Shown here: positions 7,052 through 12,883 of the stretch, piece by piece
How the letters are laid out: each line of letters opens with the position of its first letter
Numbering within the stretch: the stretch's first letter is position 1
Assembly: GCA_018819005.1 (NCBI GenBank)
Contig: JAHJQU010000272.1
Location: 1 to 12,883 of the forward strand
DNA from: Pseudomonadota bacterium
GTDB taxonomy: Bacteria > Desulfobacterota > Desulfobacteria > Desulfobacterales > RPRI01
Direction of reading: 5' to 3'
DNA length: 12,883 bases
Notes under the pieces: generated by a model
What the model saw: the letters and a program-made list of their open reading frames with translations, nothing else
The model's database searches: none
Told to the model about the DNA's origin: nothing
Translations under genes and position numbers: made by a program

Positions 7052-8226
7052 TGAGAACTTTTGCAAGTAAGTTTTTTGTATTGCTGTTTTTGGCAATCAA
7101 TCTTAGAGGTAGCTTAGGCTATATATTTAGATTTGGTGATCCTGCTACGTCACCTACTTATTCAGATAGACCAATGATTTTTTTTATAATTTGGAATATT
7201 CTAACCTGGCTGATGTTGATTTTGGTTGTTTTAAAAGCAAGGAAAATATCGATAAAATATTTAGCTATTTACTCGGTTTCAGTAATCTTCAGCCTTATTT
7301 GTCTTTCTCAAACAGAATCTTTTTATGTTCTTGGTGCGGCTCGCGGCATAATTTTAAATGGATTCTTATTCCTCTGTCTTTATTCAAATGGAAGCTGGAT
7401 AAAAATATCGCATATAAATAAAGCGATCGAGTTTATGGCTGCATTCGGACTTGTTTTTCTGTTTTATCAAATCTATCAATACCATTATTTTGGCGTATTA
7501 CCAGCCCATTCCCATGTGAATCAATCGATAAGATACGGGTCGTTTTATGACGATAGCCTGGTATTGGGGATATTACTCCCCATGTTTGCCGGCTATTTCT
7601 TTAACAAATATCAAAAACTTTTTTCTTCGTTGTTGACGGCTGTCGTTGTTTGTATTGTGGCCATTCTGACCGGCAGCATAACTGCAATTGGAATAATTTT
7701 CCTCTATGTTGCATGGAACTTTCGGAAGCGATACGGTTTATTGCTGTTTTTCTTTTGTGCTGGTTTAGTCCTGTCAATTTATTTCAAAGATCAAATAAAT
7801 AATCTATGGTCTTTTAAAAGTGGTTCTATCGCCGGTCATCTTGAGGGATTGGAGCCTTTCATAGATTTAGGAGTATTAACTCTTGTTGGATTTCAACCTA
7901 CAGGTAAGTTCGCTGAGACAGGCTACCTTTCATTTCTTTATAACTTTGGTATGCCAATCTTGATAATCGTATTGGCATTTCATCTAAAGGTATTATTTGC
8001 ATGTCGCGCCATTCTTTTAGAAGGCACGTCAAGCCGCGAGATGCGAGTTTTTACGGGGGCGGCACAAGGCTTAACAATAAGTGTACTTCTCGCTAACTTT
8101 AACTTACCGCCTATAGTTTATCCACCGGTGTATCTTATGGTGGTAATTTTTTCGGCAATTGTTATAAAGAGGTCGACTAATATTCGTCTGGCAAAAAACA
8201 CGGAAATTGAAATTAAAGCAACGTGA
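7048..8226 (+). CDS. Putative O-antigen/polysaccharide polymerase (Wzy-like), multi-spanning membrane protein
   Basis: A 392-residue, strongly hydrophobic, Phe/Ile/Leu-rich protein with about ten predicted membrane segments. Approximate positions are 8-26, 43-62, 69-87, 95-112, 126-146, 168-186, 192-212, 213-223, 230-245, 303-320 and 340-375. A soluble, presumably periplasmic loop (about 247-295) contains SGSIAGHLEG and ends in ETGYLSFLYNFG, the type of pattern seen in Wzy polymerases. Wzy proteins join lipid-linked repeat units at the periplasmic face of the inner membrane. They are very divergent, so the call rests on topology, size and the surrounding cluster rather than on identity. A Wzx flippase is less likely because only about 10-11 segments and the large late loop are seen. 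The start ATG 7048 overlaps the upstream stop. Confidence 0.72.
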   Translation: MMRTFASKFFVLLFLAINLRGSLGYIFRFGDPATSPTYSDRPMIFFIIWNILTWLMLILVVLKARKISIKYLAIYSVSVIFSLICLSQTESFYVLGAARGIILNGFLFLCLYSNGSWIKISHINKAIEFMAAFGLVFLFYQIYQYHYFGVLPAHSHVNQSIRYGSFYDDSLVLGILLPMFAGYFFNKYQKLFSSLLTAVVVCIVAILTGSITAIGIIFLYVAWNFRKRYGLLLFFFCAGLVLSIYFKDQINNLWSFKSGSIAGHLEGLEPFIDLGVLTLVGFQPTGKFAETGYLSFLYNFGMPILIIVLAFHLKVLFACRAILLEGTSSREMRVFTGAAQGLTISVLLANFNLPPIVYPPVYLMVVIFSAIVIKRSTNIRLAKNTEIEIKAT

Positions 8227-8233
8227 GCGCATC

Positions 8234-8628
8234 GTGCAAGTAATTCACTGCTATCGCACATATTTTCCTGACCCACCCGGTGGGTTGCAAGAAGCTATAC
8301 GCCAGATCTGCTTGGCAACAACACAGCTTGGTGTGGAAAATACCGTTTTTTGCCTGTCATCACATCCAATGTCGTCTCGATGCCTGAAATAGCTGGTGAC
8401 GCGGCACTCCTCGTGAACCCCCACCATTTAGGTAGCATGGTCCAAGCTATGGAACAAATTGTGTCAGATCCAAACATTAGGGAGCGTTTAATCGAAAAGG
8501 GCTGCTCTAACGTTAAAAGGTTTTCTTGGGAGTTGACCACTAGACGGACGGCGGCCGTTTATGCGCGTCTTTTAATGGCTAAGTCTACACCGAATAAGGA
8601 AGATATGATAGCAGAGGGTAATGGATAA
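8234..8628 (+). pseudogene. GT4-type glycosyltransferase reduced to its two ends by an internal deletion
   Basis: From GTG 8234 one frame encodes MQVIHCYRTYFPDPPGGLQE and continues to about ENTVF. This is the typical N-terminus of a GT-B, family 4 glycosyltransferase, where PGG forms part of the acceptor/phosphate loop. From about 8350 a different frame encodes LPVITSNVVSMPEIAGDAA, then LLVNPH...IRERLIEKGC...FSWE...TAAVYARLL, the typical C-terminal donor-binding half and last helix. A complete enzyme has about 370-400 residues; here only about 40 plus 90 remain. Roughly 240 codons are therefore missing and the junction (about 8345-8352, within a T run) is out of frame. No protein with both ends can be made. 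The gene begins 7 bases after the Wzy-like stop and its end overlaps the next start, so it was once a regular operon member. Confidence 0.85.
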
Positions 8629-9805
8629 AAAAATAATAAAAAAGCTTATCAATTTTGGGTCGCCACTACTTTTACGATTGACTAAGTTTGTTCTCCCTTT
8701 TTTGAGAGCAGGGGGTTGCTCTGCTCCTTCGATTGTTGTCCTTAAACTAGCCGGGATGGGTGACACTGTATTGATGTTACCGATTATTCATTTAATGAGA
8801 AGGACTTTTCCCAACTACAAAATCTACGCTGTGGTTACCCCCAACACGAAGCCTCTTTTCGAGAGATGCCTCGACATAGATGGGATTATCCTTTACGACC
8901 CTTTGGGCAAGGATAGTGGGATATTCGGATTTATAAGGCATTTATTAAACTTACGAAAATATCGACCTCAGATTTTTATAGACTTCGAACACTTTTATAA
9001 AATTACACCATTTCTAGCTGCCTTATCAGGAGCCGAGATCCGAATGGGGCTTCTTCATCCAAATCATGATCGGGGTTACCTTTTTAATTATCCTGTCGGC
9101 TACGATGATCGGGTGCAAATTATTTATGTTTATTATGAAATATATGCATCATTTTGTAGGCTAATGGGAAAACATGCCCTACCCTTTGAGCAGGTATTTC
9201 AGTATCAGATTTCTCTGAATAATGAAGCTGTTAAAATGGTCAATGATTGGAAAGTCAGATGGATAAAACACAATAAAAAATTAGTCGGATTGCATCCTGG
9301 GTCTGGGATGACAAACGTATATCGAAGGTGGCCACTCGATAATTTCAGGTATCTCATTAAGGAGCTTTTAAATACTAAAAATTACCAAATAGTCATCACA
9401 GGAGGAGTGCTTGAACGTGACTTGATTCGTGCATTGGCCCAGGATTTCGATCCATCTGATGTGCGGTATACCGACAATGAGTTTAATTTCAGCGAATTTC
9501 TCGCATTGATTAGTGTTATGGACTGTTTTATTGCTAACGATAGCGGTCCCCTGCATATCGGTCCTTGGGTTGGCACCAAGACTATCGGGCTTTTTGGACC
9601 GGAGACCCCTGAACGTTATGGCTGCATCCATTTGAACAGTGTGAATTTATATCATCCCACGCCTTGTTCTCCCTGCATCCAAGTGCATAAAGGCATAAAT
9701 CCTGTTTGCAATAATTCTATTGAAAGTGCTTGTGTTAGACAAATACAGGTTAAGGAGGTATTCAAGGAAGTACTTCGCTTAACGGAAGATGTGCCTTTTG
9801 AGTAA
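8621..9805 (+). CDS. GT9-family glycosyltransferase (ADP-heptose:LPS heptosyltransferase-like)
   Basis: A 394-residue GT-B glycosyltransferase of family 9. Landmarks are IVVLKLAGMGDTVLMLPII (38-56), which is the N-terminal loop of heptosyltransferases, VGLHPGSG (222-229) followed by RRWP (235-238), IVITGG (257-262), CFIANDSGPLHIGP (302-315) and TIGLFGPETPERYG (321-334). The C-terminus has a Cys cluster (C349, C352, C363, C371) often seen in this family. Classical members transfer heptose to the LPS inner core. In a polysaccharide cluster such proteins may transfer other sugars, so the substrate is open. The start at ATG 8621 has AGAGGG just upstream and overlaps the end of the broken GT4 remnant by 8 bases. 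Confidence 0.87.
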   Translation: MDKKIIKKLINFGSPLLLRLTKFVLPFLRAGGCSAPSIVVLKLAGMGDTVLMLPIIHLMRRTFPNYKIYAVVTPNTKPLFERCLDIDGIILYDPLGKDSGIFGFIRHLLNLRKYRPQIFIDFEHFYKITPFLAALSGAEIRMGLLHPNHDRGYLFNYPVGYDDRVQIIYVYYEIYASFCRLMGKHALPFEQVFQYQISLNNEAVKMVNDWKVRWIKHNKKLVGLHPGSGMTNVYRRWPLDNFRYLIKELLNTKNYQIVITGGVLERDLIRALAQDFDPSDVRYTDNEFNFSEFLALISVMDCFIANDSGPLHIGPWVGTKTIGLFGPETPERYGCIHLNSVNLYHPTPCSPCIQVHKGINPVCNNSIESACVRQIQVKEVFKEVLRLTEDVPFE

Positions 9806-10058
9806 CTTCAAAGAAGTTTCTCAATGATAAAGAGCCCACCAGGGCGTGGGTCGCTAATTAGTGTCTGACCATAGAGCTATAACTCATCATAATGGAAGGG
9901 ATAACGGGTAAATTGGAGAGAAATGAAAGCAGGAGGTAGCAGTGGGGGCAAAACGCTAAAATGCAAGACGTGACCCGATCATCGGTTTACTCAAAGTATT
10001 TTGTCAAATTGTCTCAATTGGTTTAAAGACCTCACCAAAGTTAACTACCTTGTCTCAA
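9806..10058. other. Non-coding gap with possible scraps of a small mobile element
   Basis: No protein-coding gene is visible. Two short stretches, TTAGTGTCTGACC (about 9858-9870) and ATGCAAGACGTGACCC (about 9961-9976), resemble the outer ends that I associate with small Y1/REP-type transposase elements in proteobacterial genomes. Nothing recognisable as a transposase remains between them. A 9-base sequence TTGTCTCAA occurs at 10009-10017 and again at 10050-10058, directly before the SDR start. No promoter with both -35 and -10 boxes could be assigned with confidence, although this is the longest untranslated gap in the window and a natural place for one. Confidence 0.3.
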
Positions 10059-11057
10059 ATGTTTAACTCAAACAAACCATTTATTCTTATTACAGGCGCT
10101 ACCGGGGCCATTGGGCCGCGCGTTGTTCATGCTCTTGATCAAGCAGAGTTCTGGATCCGTGCCTTCTCGGTTGATACTCCTACAGCAGGCATGTTCCCGC
10201 AAAGTGTAGAAGTTTTGATTGGCGATGTCACTGATCAAGTGGCGGTCCAATCTGCAATGGAAGGCGTGGATGCTGTCGTTCATATGGCGGCTCTCCTGCA
10301 CATTGTCAATCCCCCGCCAGCAATGCGAGAAAAATACGAGCGCATCAATGTTGGAGGAACAGCGACGGTAGTTGAGGCAGCAATTAAGGCGGGTGCGAAG
10401 CGCGTTGTCTTGTTCAGCACGATTGCGGTGTATGGGCCTTCAGATGGTTGCGTGCTCGATGAGCAATCACCAACTCAACCCGAAACTTTTTACGCCCAGA
10501 CGAAACTTTTCGCCGAACAGATTATCTTGAATGCAAGGGGCGCCGACGGTCAACCTTTGGGTACTGTGTTGCGCCTGGGCGCGGTTTATGGCTCCCGCAT
10601 CAAGGGAAACTACGAGCGGCTGACGCAAGCCTTGGCACGCAATCGCTTTATTCCTATCGGAAACGGTTTCAATAGGCGGACGCTGGTTTATGATAAGGAT
10701 GTCGGGCGGGCGGCTGCGCTGGCTGTTTCTCATCATGCTGCGGCAGGTCAGGTATTCAACGTCACGGATGGTGAACTTCATACCCTGAATGAAATTATTG
10801 AGTCCATTTGCTCGGCCCTTGGTCGCAAGCCGCCGCGATTGTCGTTGCCTGTGGCCCCAACGCATGCATTGGTTGGTTTGGTTGAAAAGGGAAGCCACGC
10901 CATTGGTTTAATACCACCGATTACACGGGAAATGATTGAGAAATATATTGAAGATATTGCCGTTGATGGCAGGCGCATTCAAAAAGAATTAGATTTTGTA
11001 CCCCGGTATGATTTAAAGACCGGTTGGGAAGAAACGATTCGAGAGATGCGGGCATGA
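10059..11057 (+). CDS. NAD-dependent epimerase/dehydratase family SDR, possible 4-keto-6-deoxy-HexNAc reductase
   Basis: Extended SDR of 332 residues, starting at ATG 10059; a TTG at 10050 would add three residues. It has an N-terminal ILITGATGAIG (9-19) for NAD(P) binding, DVTD after the third strand, VVHMAALLH (74-82), the catalytic Ser in LFSTIAVYG (S120), and YAQTK (Y145, K149), so it appears catalytically complete. The late LVYDKDVGRAAALA and VFNVTDGE segments are typical of nucleotide-sugar epimerases. It overlaps the phosphoglycosyltransferase gene by ATGA, and a WbpM-type dehydratase follows. In such arrangements the SDR often reduces UDP-4-keto-6-deoxy-GlcNAc at C4 to UDP-QuiNAc or UDP-FucNAc (WbpV/WreQ type). 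That assignment is inferred from context; a C4 epimerase is the main alternative. The base composition is GC-richer than in the upstream GT genes. Confidence 0.83.
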   Translation: MFNSNKPFILITGATGAIGPRVVHALDQAEFWIRAFSVDTPTAGMFPQSVEVLIGDVTDQVAVQSAMEGVDAVVHMAALLHIVNPPPAMREKYERINVGGTATVVEAAIKAGAKRVVLFSTIAVYGPSDGCVLDEQSPTQPETFYAQTKLFAEQIILNARGADGQPLGTVLRLGAVYGSRIKGNYERLTQALARNRFIPIGNGFNRRTLVYDKDVGRAAALAVSHHAAAGQVFNVTDGELHTLNEIIESICSALGRKPPRLSLPVAPTHALVGLVEKGSHAIGLIPPITREMIEKYIEDIAVDGRRIQKELDFVPRYDLKTGWEETIREMRA

Positions 11058-11614
11058 AGAGGATATTTGATTTATTTCTTTCTCTTTGTTTGGTTTTGGT
11101 CTTATTGTTTCCCATCCTGCTTATTGCGATTATGGTCAGGCTTACTTCTAATGGGCCTGCGTTGTACTGGTCTGATCGGGTGGGGGTGGGCAATAAGATT
11201 TTTAAGATGCCGAAATTCAGGACGATGCGCATCGATACGCCTGCGGTTGCGACTCATCTACTCGAAAATCCTGATAAATACCTTACCCCTATCGGTTCTT
11301 TTATACGGAGGTTCAGTCTGGATGAACTCCCGCAATTGTGGTGTGTTTTGAAGTGGGATATGAGTTTTGTGGGTCCTCGCCCCGCTTTGTTCAATCAAGA
11401 TGACCTAATTGAATTAAGAACCAAGAAGGGAATCCATGGACTTGTTCCAGGGATTACCGGATGGGCGCAGATTAATGGCCGAGACGATATTCCGATTCCG
11501 AAAAAGGTGGAATTTGACGAGTATTATTTGAAGCGCAGGTCATTTTTTTTTGACTTTAAAATATTGTTTATGACTTTTTTTAAGGTGGTGCGCGGCGAAG
11601 GGGTAAAACACTGA
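11054..11614 (+). CDS. Small phosphoglycosyltransferase (PglC/WcaJ C-terminal type) initiating the lipid-linked unit
   Basis: A 186-residue monotopic phosphoglycosyltransferase that moves a sugar 1-phosphate from its UDP donor onto undecaprenyl phosphate at the cytoplasmic membrane face, the first committed step. The N-terminal hydrophobic helix (about 5-29) contains the helix-breaking Pro (P20). It is followed by FKMPKFRTM (50-58), the catalytic Asp-Glu pair in SLDELPQL (D90, E91), MSFVGPRP (103-110), and PGITGWAQINGRDDIP (132-147). Length and domain content match the minimal PglC-like class without the extra N-terminal membrane domain of WbaP. ATG 11054 was chosen because it overlaps the SDR stop (ATGA) and places the helix at the N-terminus; an in-frame start at 11024 would add ten residues lying inside the SDR gene. 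The partner SDR suggests QuiNAc or FucNAc phosphate as substrate (inference). Confidence 0.9.
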   Translation: MKRIFDLFLSLCLVLVLLFPILLIAIMVRLTSNGPALYWSDRVGVGNKIFKMPKFRTMRIDTPAVATHLLENPDKYLTPIGSFIRRFSLDELPQLWCVLKWDMSFVGPRPALFNQDDLIELRTKKGIHGLVPGITGWAQINGRDDIPIPKKVEFDEYYLKRRSFFFDFKILFMTFFKVVRGEGVKH

Positions 11615-11618
11615 TTAA

Positions 11619-11807
11619 AATGTCGAGCTCTTTGGTGCATTCCCGGTGACAAGAGAATCGCTGAAAATGATCTTCTTCGGGAAGCTTGTCTCGCTCCCGC
11701 CAGAGGTGGAAGACGCGATGGCGGACTACACCCCGCCAGTATCTATTCCCGGTAATACCCATGGTTATCTTCACAAGGTCATCTATGCTGTCGCCCATCG
11801 TAAATAA
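11619..11807 (+). pseudogene. Orphan C-terminal coding fragment, family not identified
   Basis: A 62-codon open stretch with no start codon at its beginning ends at TAA 11805-11807. It reads LFGAFPVTRESLKMIFFGKL, then VSLPPEVEDAMADY and HGYLHKVIYAVAHRK. The even amino-acid mix and natural-looking C-terminus suggest real former coding sequence. The HKVIYAVA ending is reminiscent of the last strand of class I SAM-dependent methyltransferases, but this is a weak resemblance. It starts right after the phosphoglycosyltransferase stop, so its upstream part has been lost. An internal ATG at 11667 would give only 46 residues and has no clear ribosome site. Confidence 0.4.
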
Positions 11808-11822
11808 TGCCTGCGCTTTTTG

Positions 11823-12238
11823 ATGCTTCAAGCTCGAAAAATACCGCTATGGGTTGACGGGAGAGGAACTATGATGGACCTTGCAGATATATCGAATTTT
11901 CTCGGGCTAAAGAATAATTCGATAGGTCACGTAGCCACTCTTGGACCTGGTGCAGTTCGCGGTAACCACTGGCACGAGGGCAGCACTGAATTCATTATCG
12001 TCATTGAGGGCGATTGTGAAGTTGTGGTCGAGTTCAGGAACCAACCACATGAGGGCTCTCTCCCATCGGCACCAGACGAAAAGGAGGTCTTGAGGATTTC
12101 CCTCCCGGCCAAGTGGTTACAATTCCCCGGGGCGTGCCGCACGCCGTAAAAAATGTAGGAACAGAGAAGGCAGTTATCGTATGCCTTTACGACCAACAGC
12201 CGACATCGGGTTCAACATTTTCTTATAAGATTGAATGA
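11823..12238 (+). pseudogene. Cupin-domain protein broken by a 1-base frameshift
   Basis: A small cupin (about 138 residues when repaired) of the kind often found in polysaccharide clusters, where such proteins act as sugar-nucleotide epimerases or isomerases or bind metal; the exact role is unknown. Cupin motif 1, G(X)5HXH(X)4E(X)6G, is perfect in the first frame (11949-12011, core GNHWHEGSTE). Cupin motif 2, G(X)5PXG(X)2H(X)3N, is perfect but lies in a different frame (12107-12154, core TIPRGVPHAVKN). The frame moves by one missing base, most simply a lost C in the CCC run at 12104-12106 (LPPGQ would be restored). Without repair the protein ends at 12149. The start is uncertain: ATG 11823 keeps a DGRGTM segment typical of cupin N-termini, while ATG 11871 has GAGAGG four bases upstream. 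Confidence 0.8.
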
Positions 12239-12355
12239 CGCTGTCGCCACTTGACACCACACCGCAGCACAATCTGTCCGCTTCGGCTGTTTCACATGAA
12301 GTCATCCTTGTCAATCTCAAAAAGTTTTTAGAAGCAAGTTTAAAAGGTCTTAATA
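12235..12355 (+). other. Short orphan open frame between cupin and dehydratase, possible gene remnant
   Basis: An ATG at 12235 overlaps the repaired cupin stop (ATGA) and opens a 57-codon frame (to 12408) beginning MTLSPLDTTPQHNL and continuing with SHEVILVNLKKFLEAS. Beyond about 12345 it runs into the next gene in another frame and loses meaning. The operon-like overlap suggests the N-terminal scrap of a lost gene. The VNLKK stretch faintly recalls the start of DegT-type aminotransferases, but I cannot identify it. It may be chance. Confidence 0.25.
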
Positions 12356-12883
12356 ATGTTAAGAAATCTTATGTTAAAGGTAAGGAATCGGCATTTTTTC
12401 GTTCTTGATATTGTAGCTTTTACCGTAACGCCAATTCTTAGTATTTTCCTTAGAACAGGTGATATAACTTCATTTAGTATTTACGGGGAAGAAATTTTAT
12501 TGATCGTACCGGTTTATTTAATTCTCAAAATTATAGTTTTATATTCTCTGGGACTATACAGTAGATTATGGCAATACGCTAGTATTGATGAGGTTGTTAA
12601 AATAAGTTTGAGTGGGGTTCTAATTATTTTTTTAGAATATCTTATAACGTTTAAAATATTTCATAATTTTTTATCTATAAATATTTTTATACCCCAATCA
12701 ATTCCAATTATAGACGGTATGCTAACAACTTTATATATATCTTTTTCTAGATTGAGTATTAGAATTTTAGAAAGAATTGATCAAAGATTTGCAGTTTATG
12801 AAAAGATAAAAAAAGTATTGATCATCGGTGCTGGTGAAGCCGGCGTTATTATTGCTCAAGAGATGCAAAGCAATAAAAGCTCA
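12356..12883 (+). CDS. WbpM/FlaA1/CapD-type nucleotide-sugar 4,6-dehydratase, N-terminal part (cut by window end)
   Basis: The first 176 residues of a large membrane-bound SDR. Hydrophobic segments lie at about 14-32, 46-66, 84-102 and 118-130, and the conserved YSLGLYSRLWQYASIDEV (63-80) corresponds to the GLYR-WRYAS region of WbpM-like proteins. After the membrane part comes the first Rossmann motif KKVLIIGAGEAG (152-163). Full-length members have about 600-660 residues, with the catalytic dehydratase domain still to come. The family converts UDP-GlcNAc to UDP-4-keto-6-deoxy-GlcNAc, the precursor of QuiNAc and FucNAc, which suits the SDR and phosphoglycosyltransferase just upstream. AAAAGG about 9 bases before ATG 12356 supports this start. 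This segment is strikingly AT-rich compared with 10059-12238, suggesting separate origin. Confidence 0.86.
   Translation, partial: MLRNLMLKVRNRHFFVLDIVAFTVTPILSIFLRTGDITSFSIYGEEILLIVPVYLILKIIVLYSLGLYSRLWQYASIDEVVKISLSGVLIIFLEYLITFKIFHNFLSINIFIPQSIPIIDGMLTTLYISFSRLSIRILERIDQRFAVYEKIKKVLIIGAGEAGVIIAQEMQSNKSS

Noticed and set aside
9834..9851. Short hairpin (GCCCAC / GTGGGT) after the GT9 gene as a terminator
   Set aside because: The stem is only six pairs with one G-T wobble and no T run follows, so an intrinsic terminator is not supported.
9932..9944. GGAGGTAGCAGTG as an RfaH ops/JUMPstart element
   Set aside because: It only partly matches GGCGGTAGCGTG and lies in the middle of the cluster rather than in the leader, so the resemblance is likely chance.
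9931..9959. Strong Shine-Dalgarno AGGAGGT followed by GTG and a five-codon open frame
   Set aside because: It encodes only five residues and stops; probably chance or a leftover from a lost gene. There is no attenuator-like structure to make it a convincing leader peptide.
10009..10058. Direct repeat TTGTCTCAA at 10009 and 10050
   Set aside because: Nine bases in low-complexity sequence 41 bases apart is compatible with chance; no operator symmetry or third copy is seen.
10467..10898. Minus-strand open frame of 143 codons inside the SDR gene
   Set aside because: Its translation is Arg/Gln-rich without any motif, and the plus-strand SDR fully explains the DNA.
1..12883. CRISPR arrays, tRNA or rRNA genes, defence systems
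   Set aside because: No regularly spaced repeats, no tRNA-like cloverleaf sequence, and no nuclease or toxin-antitoxin domains could be seen; all intact genes fit polysaccharide synthesis.

Overview
The window looks like a segment of a Gram-negative surface-polysaccharide (O-antigen or capsule/EPS) gene cluster. A proteobacterium, probably beta- or gamma-, is the best guess. This rests on gene content: a heptosyltransferase-type GT9, abequosyltransferase-like GT2 enzymes, a Wzy-like membrane protein, a small PglC/WcaJ-like phosphoglycosyltransferase and a WbpM/CapD-type dehydratase. No species marker is present, so this is inference. All genes lie on the + strand. Spacing is short and several stops overlap the next start (ATGA), which suggests one or two long transcripts.

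Layout. (1) 1-886: a decayed IS3-family transposase with its right terminal repeat, sitting inside a GT2 gene; only the C-terminal part of that GT2 survives (887-1581). (2) 1597-3720: two intact GT2 glycosyltransferases. (3) 3740-5956: a GDP-mannose 4,6-dehydratase-like SDR followed by a TylC/NovU-type sugar C-methyltransferase-like protein. Together they suggest a methyl-branched 6-deoxyhexose made on GDP. (4) 5984-8226: a third GT2, paralogous to the IS-broken one, overlapping a multi-spanning Wzy-like protein by ATGA. (5) 8234-8628: a GT4-type glycosyltransferase collapsed by an internal deletion. (6) 8621-9805: an intact GT9 glycosyltransferase. (7) 9806-10058: a non-coding gap with possible mobile-element scraps. 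(8) 10059-11614: an SDR overlapping (ATGA) a small membrane sugar-phosphate transferase. (9) 11619-12355: a decay zone with an orphan C-terminal coding fragment, a cupin gene split by a 1-base frameshift between its two cupin motifs, and a short orphan N-terminal-like fragment. (10) 12356 to the window end: the start of a WbpM/FlaA1/CapD-type nucleotide-sugar 4,6-dehydratase.

How it may work together (inference): the WbpM-like enzyme makes UDP-4-keto-6-deoxy-GlcNAc. The SDR at 10059 reduces C4 to give UDP-QuiNAc or UDP-FucNAc, and the PglC-like enzyme loads that sugar phosphate onto undecaprenyl phosphate. The GT2 and GT9 enzymes extend the unit, one of them perhaps adding the C-methylated 6-deoxyhexose made by the Gmd/methyltransferase pair, and the Wzy-like protein polymerises it. 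No flippase (Wzx) or chain-length regulator (Wzz) is visible, so these would lie outside the window. The window also carries much wreckage: one broken IS, at least three broken or truncated genes and two small fragments, consistent with ongoing remodelling of the polysaccharide structure.
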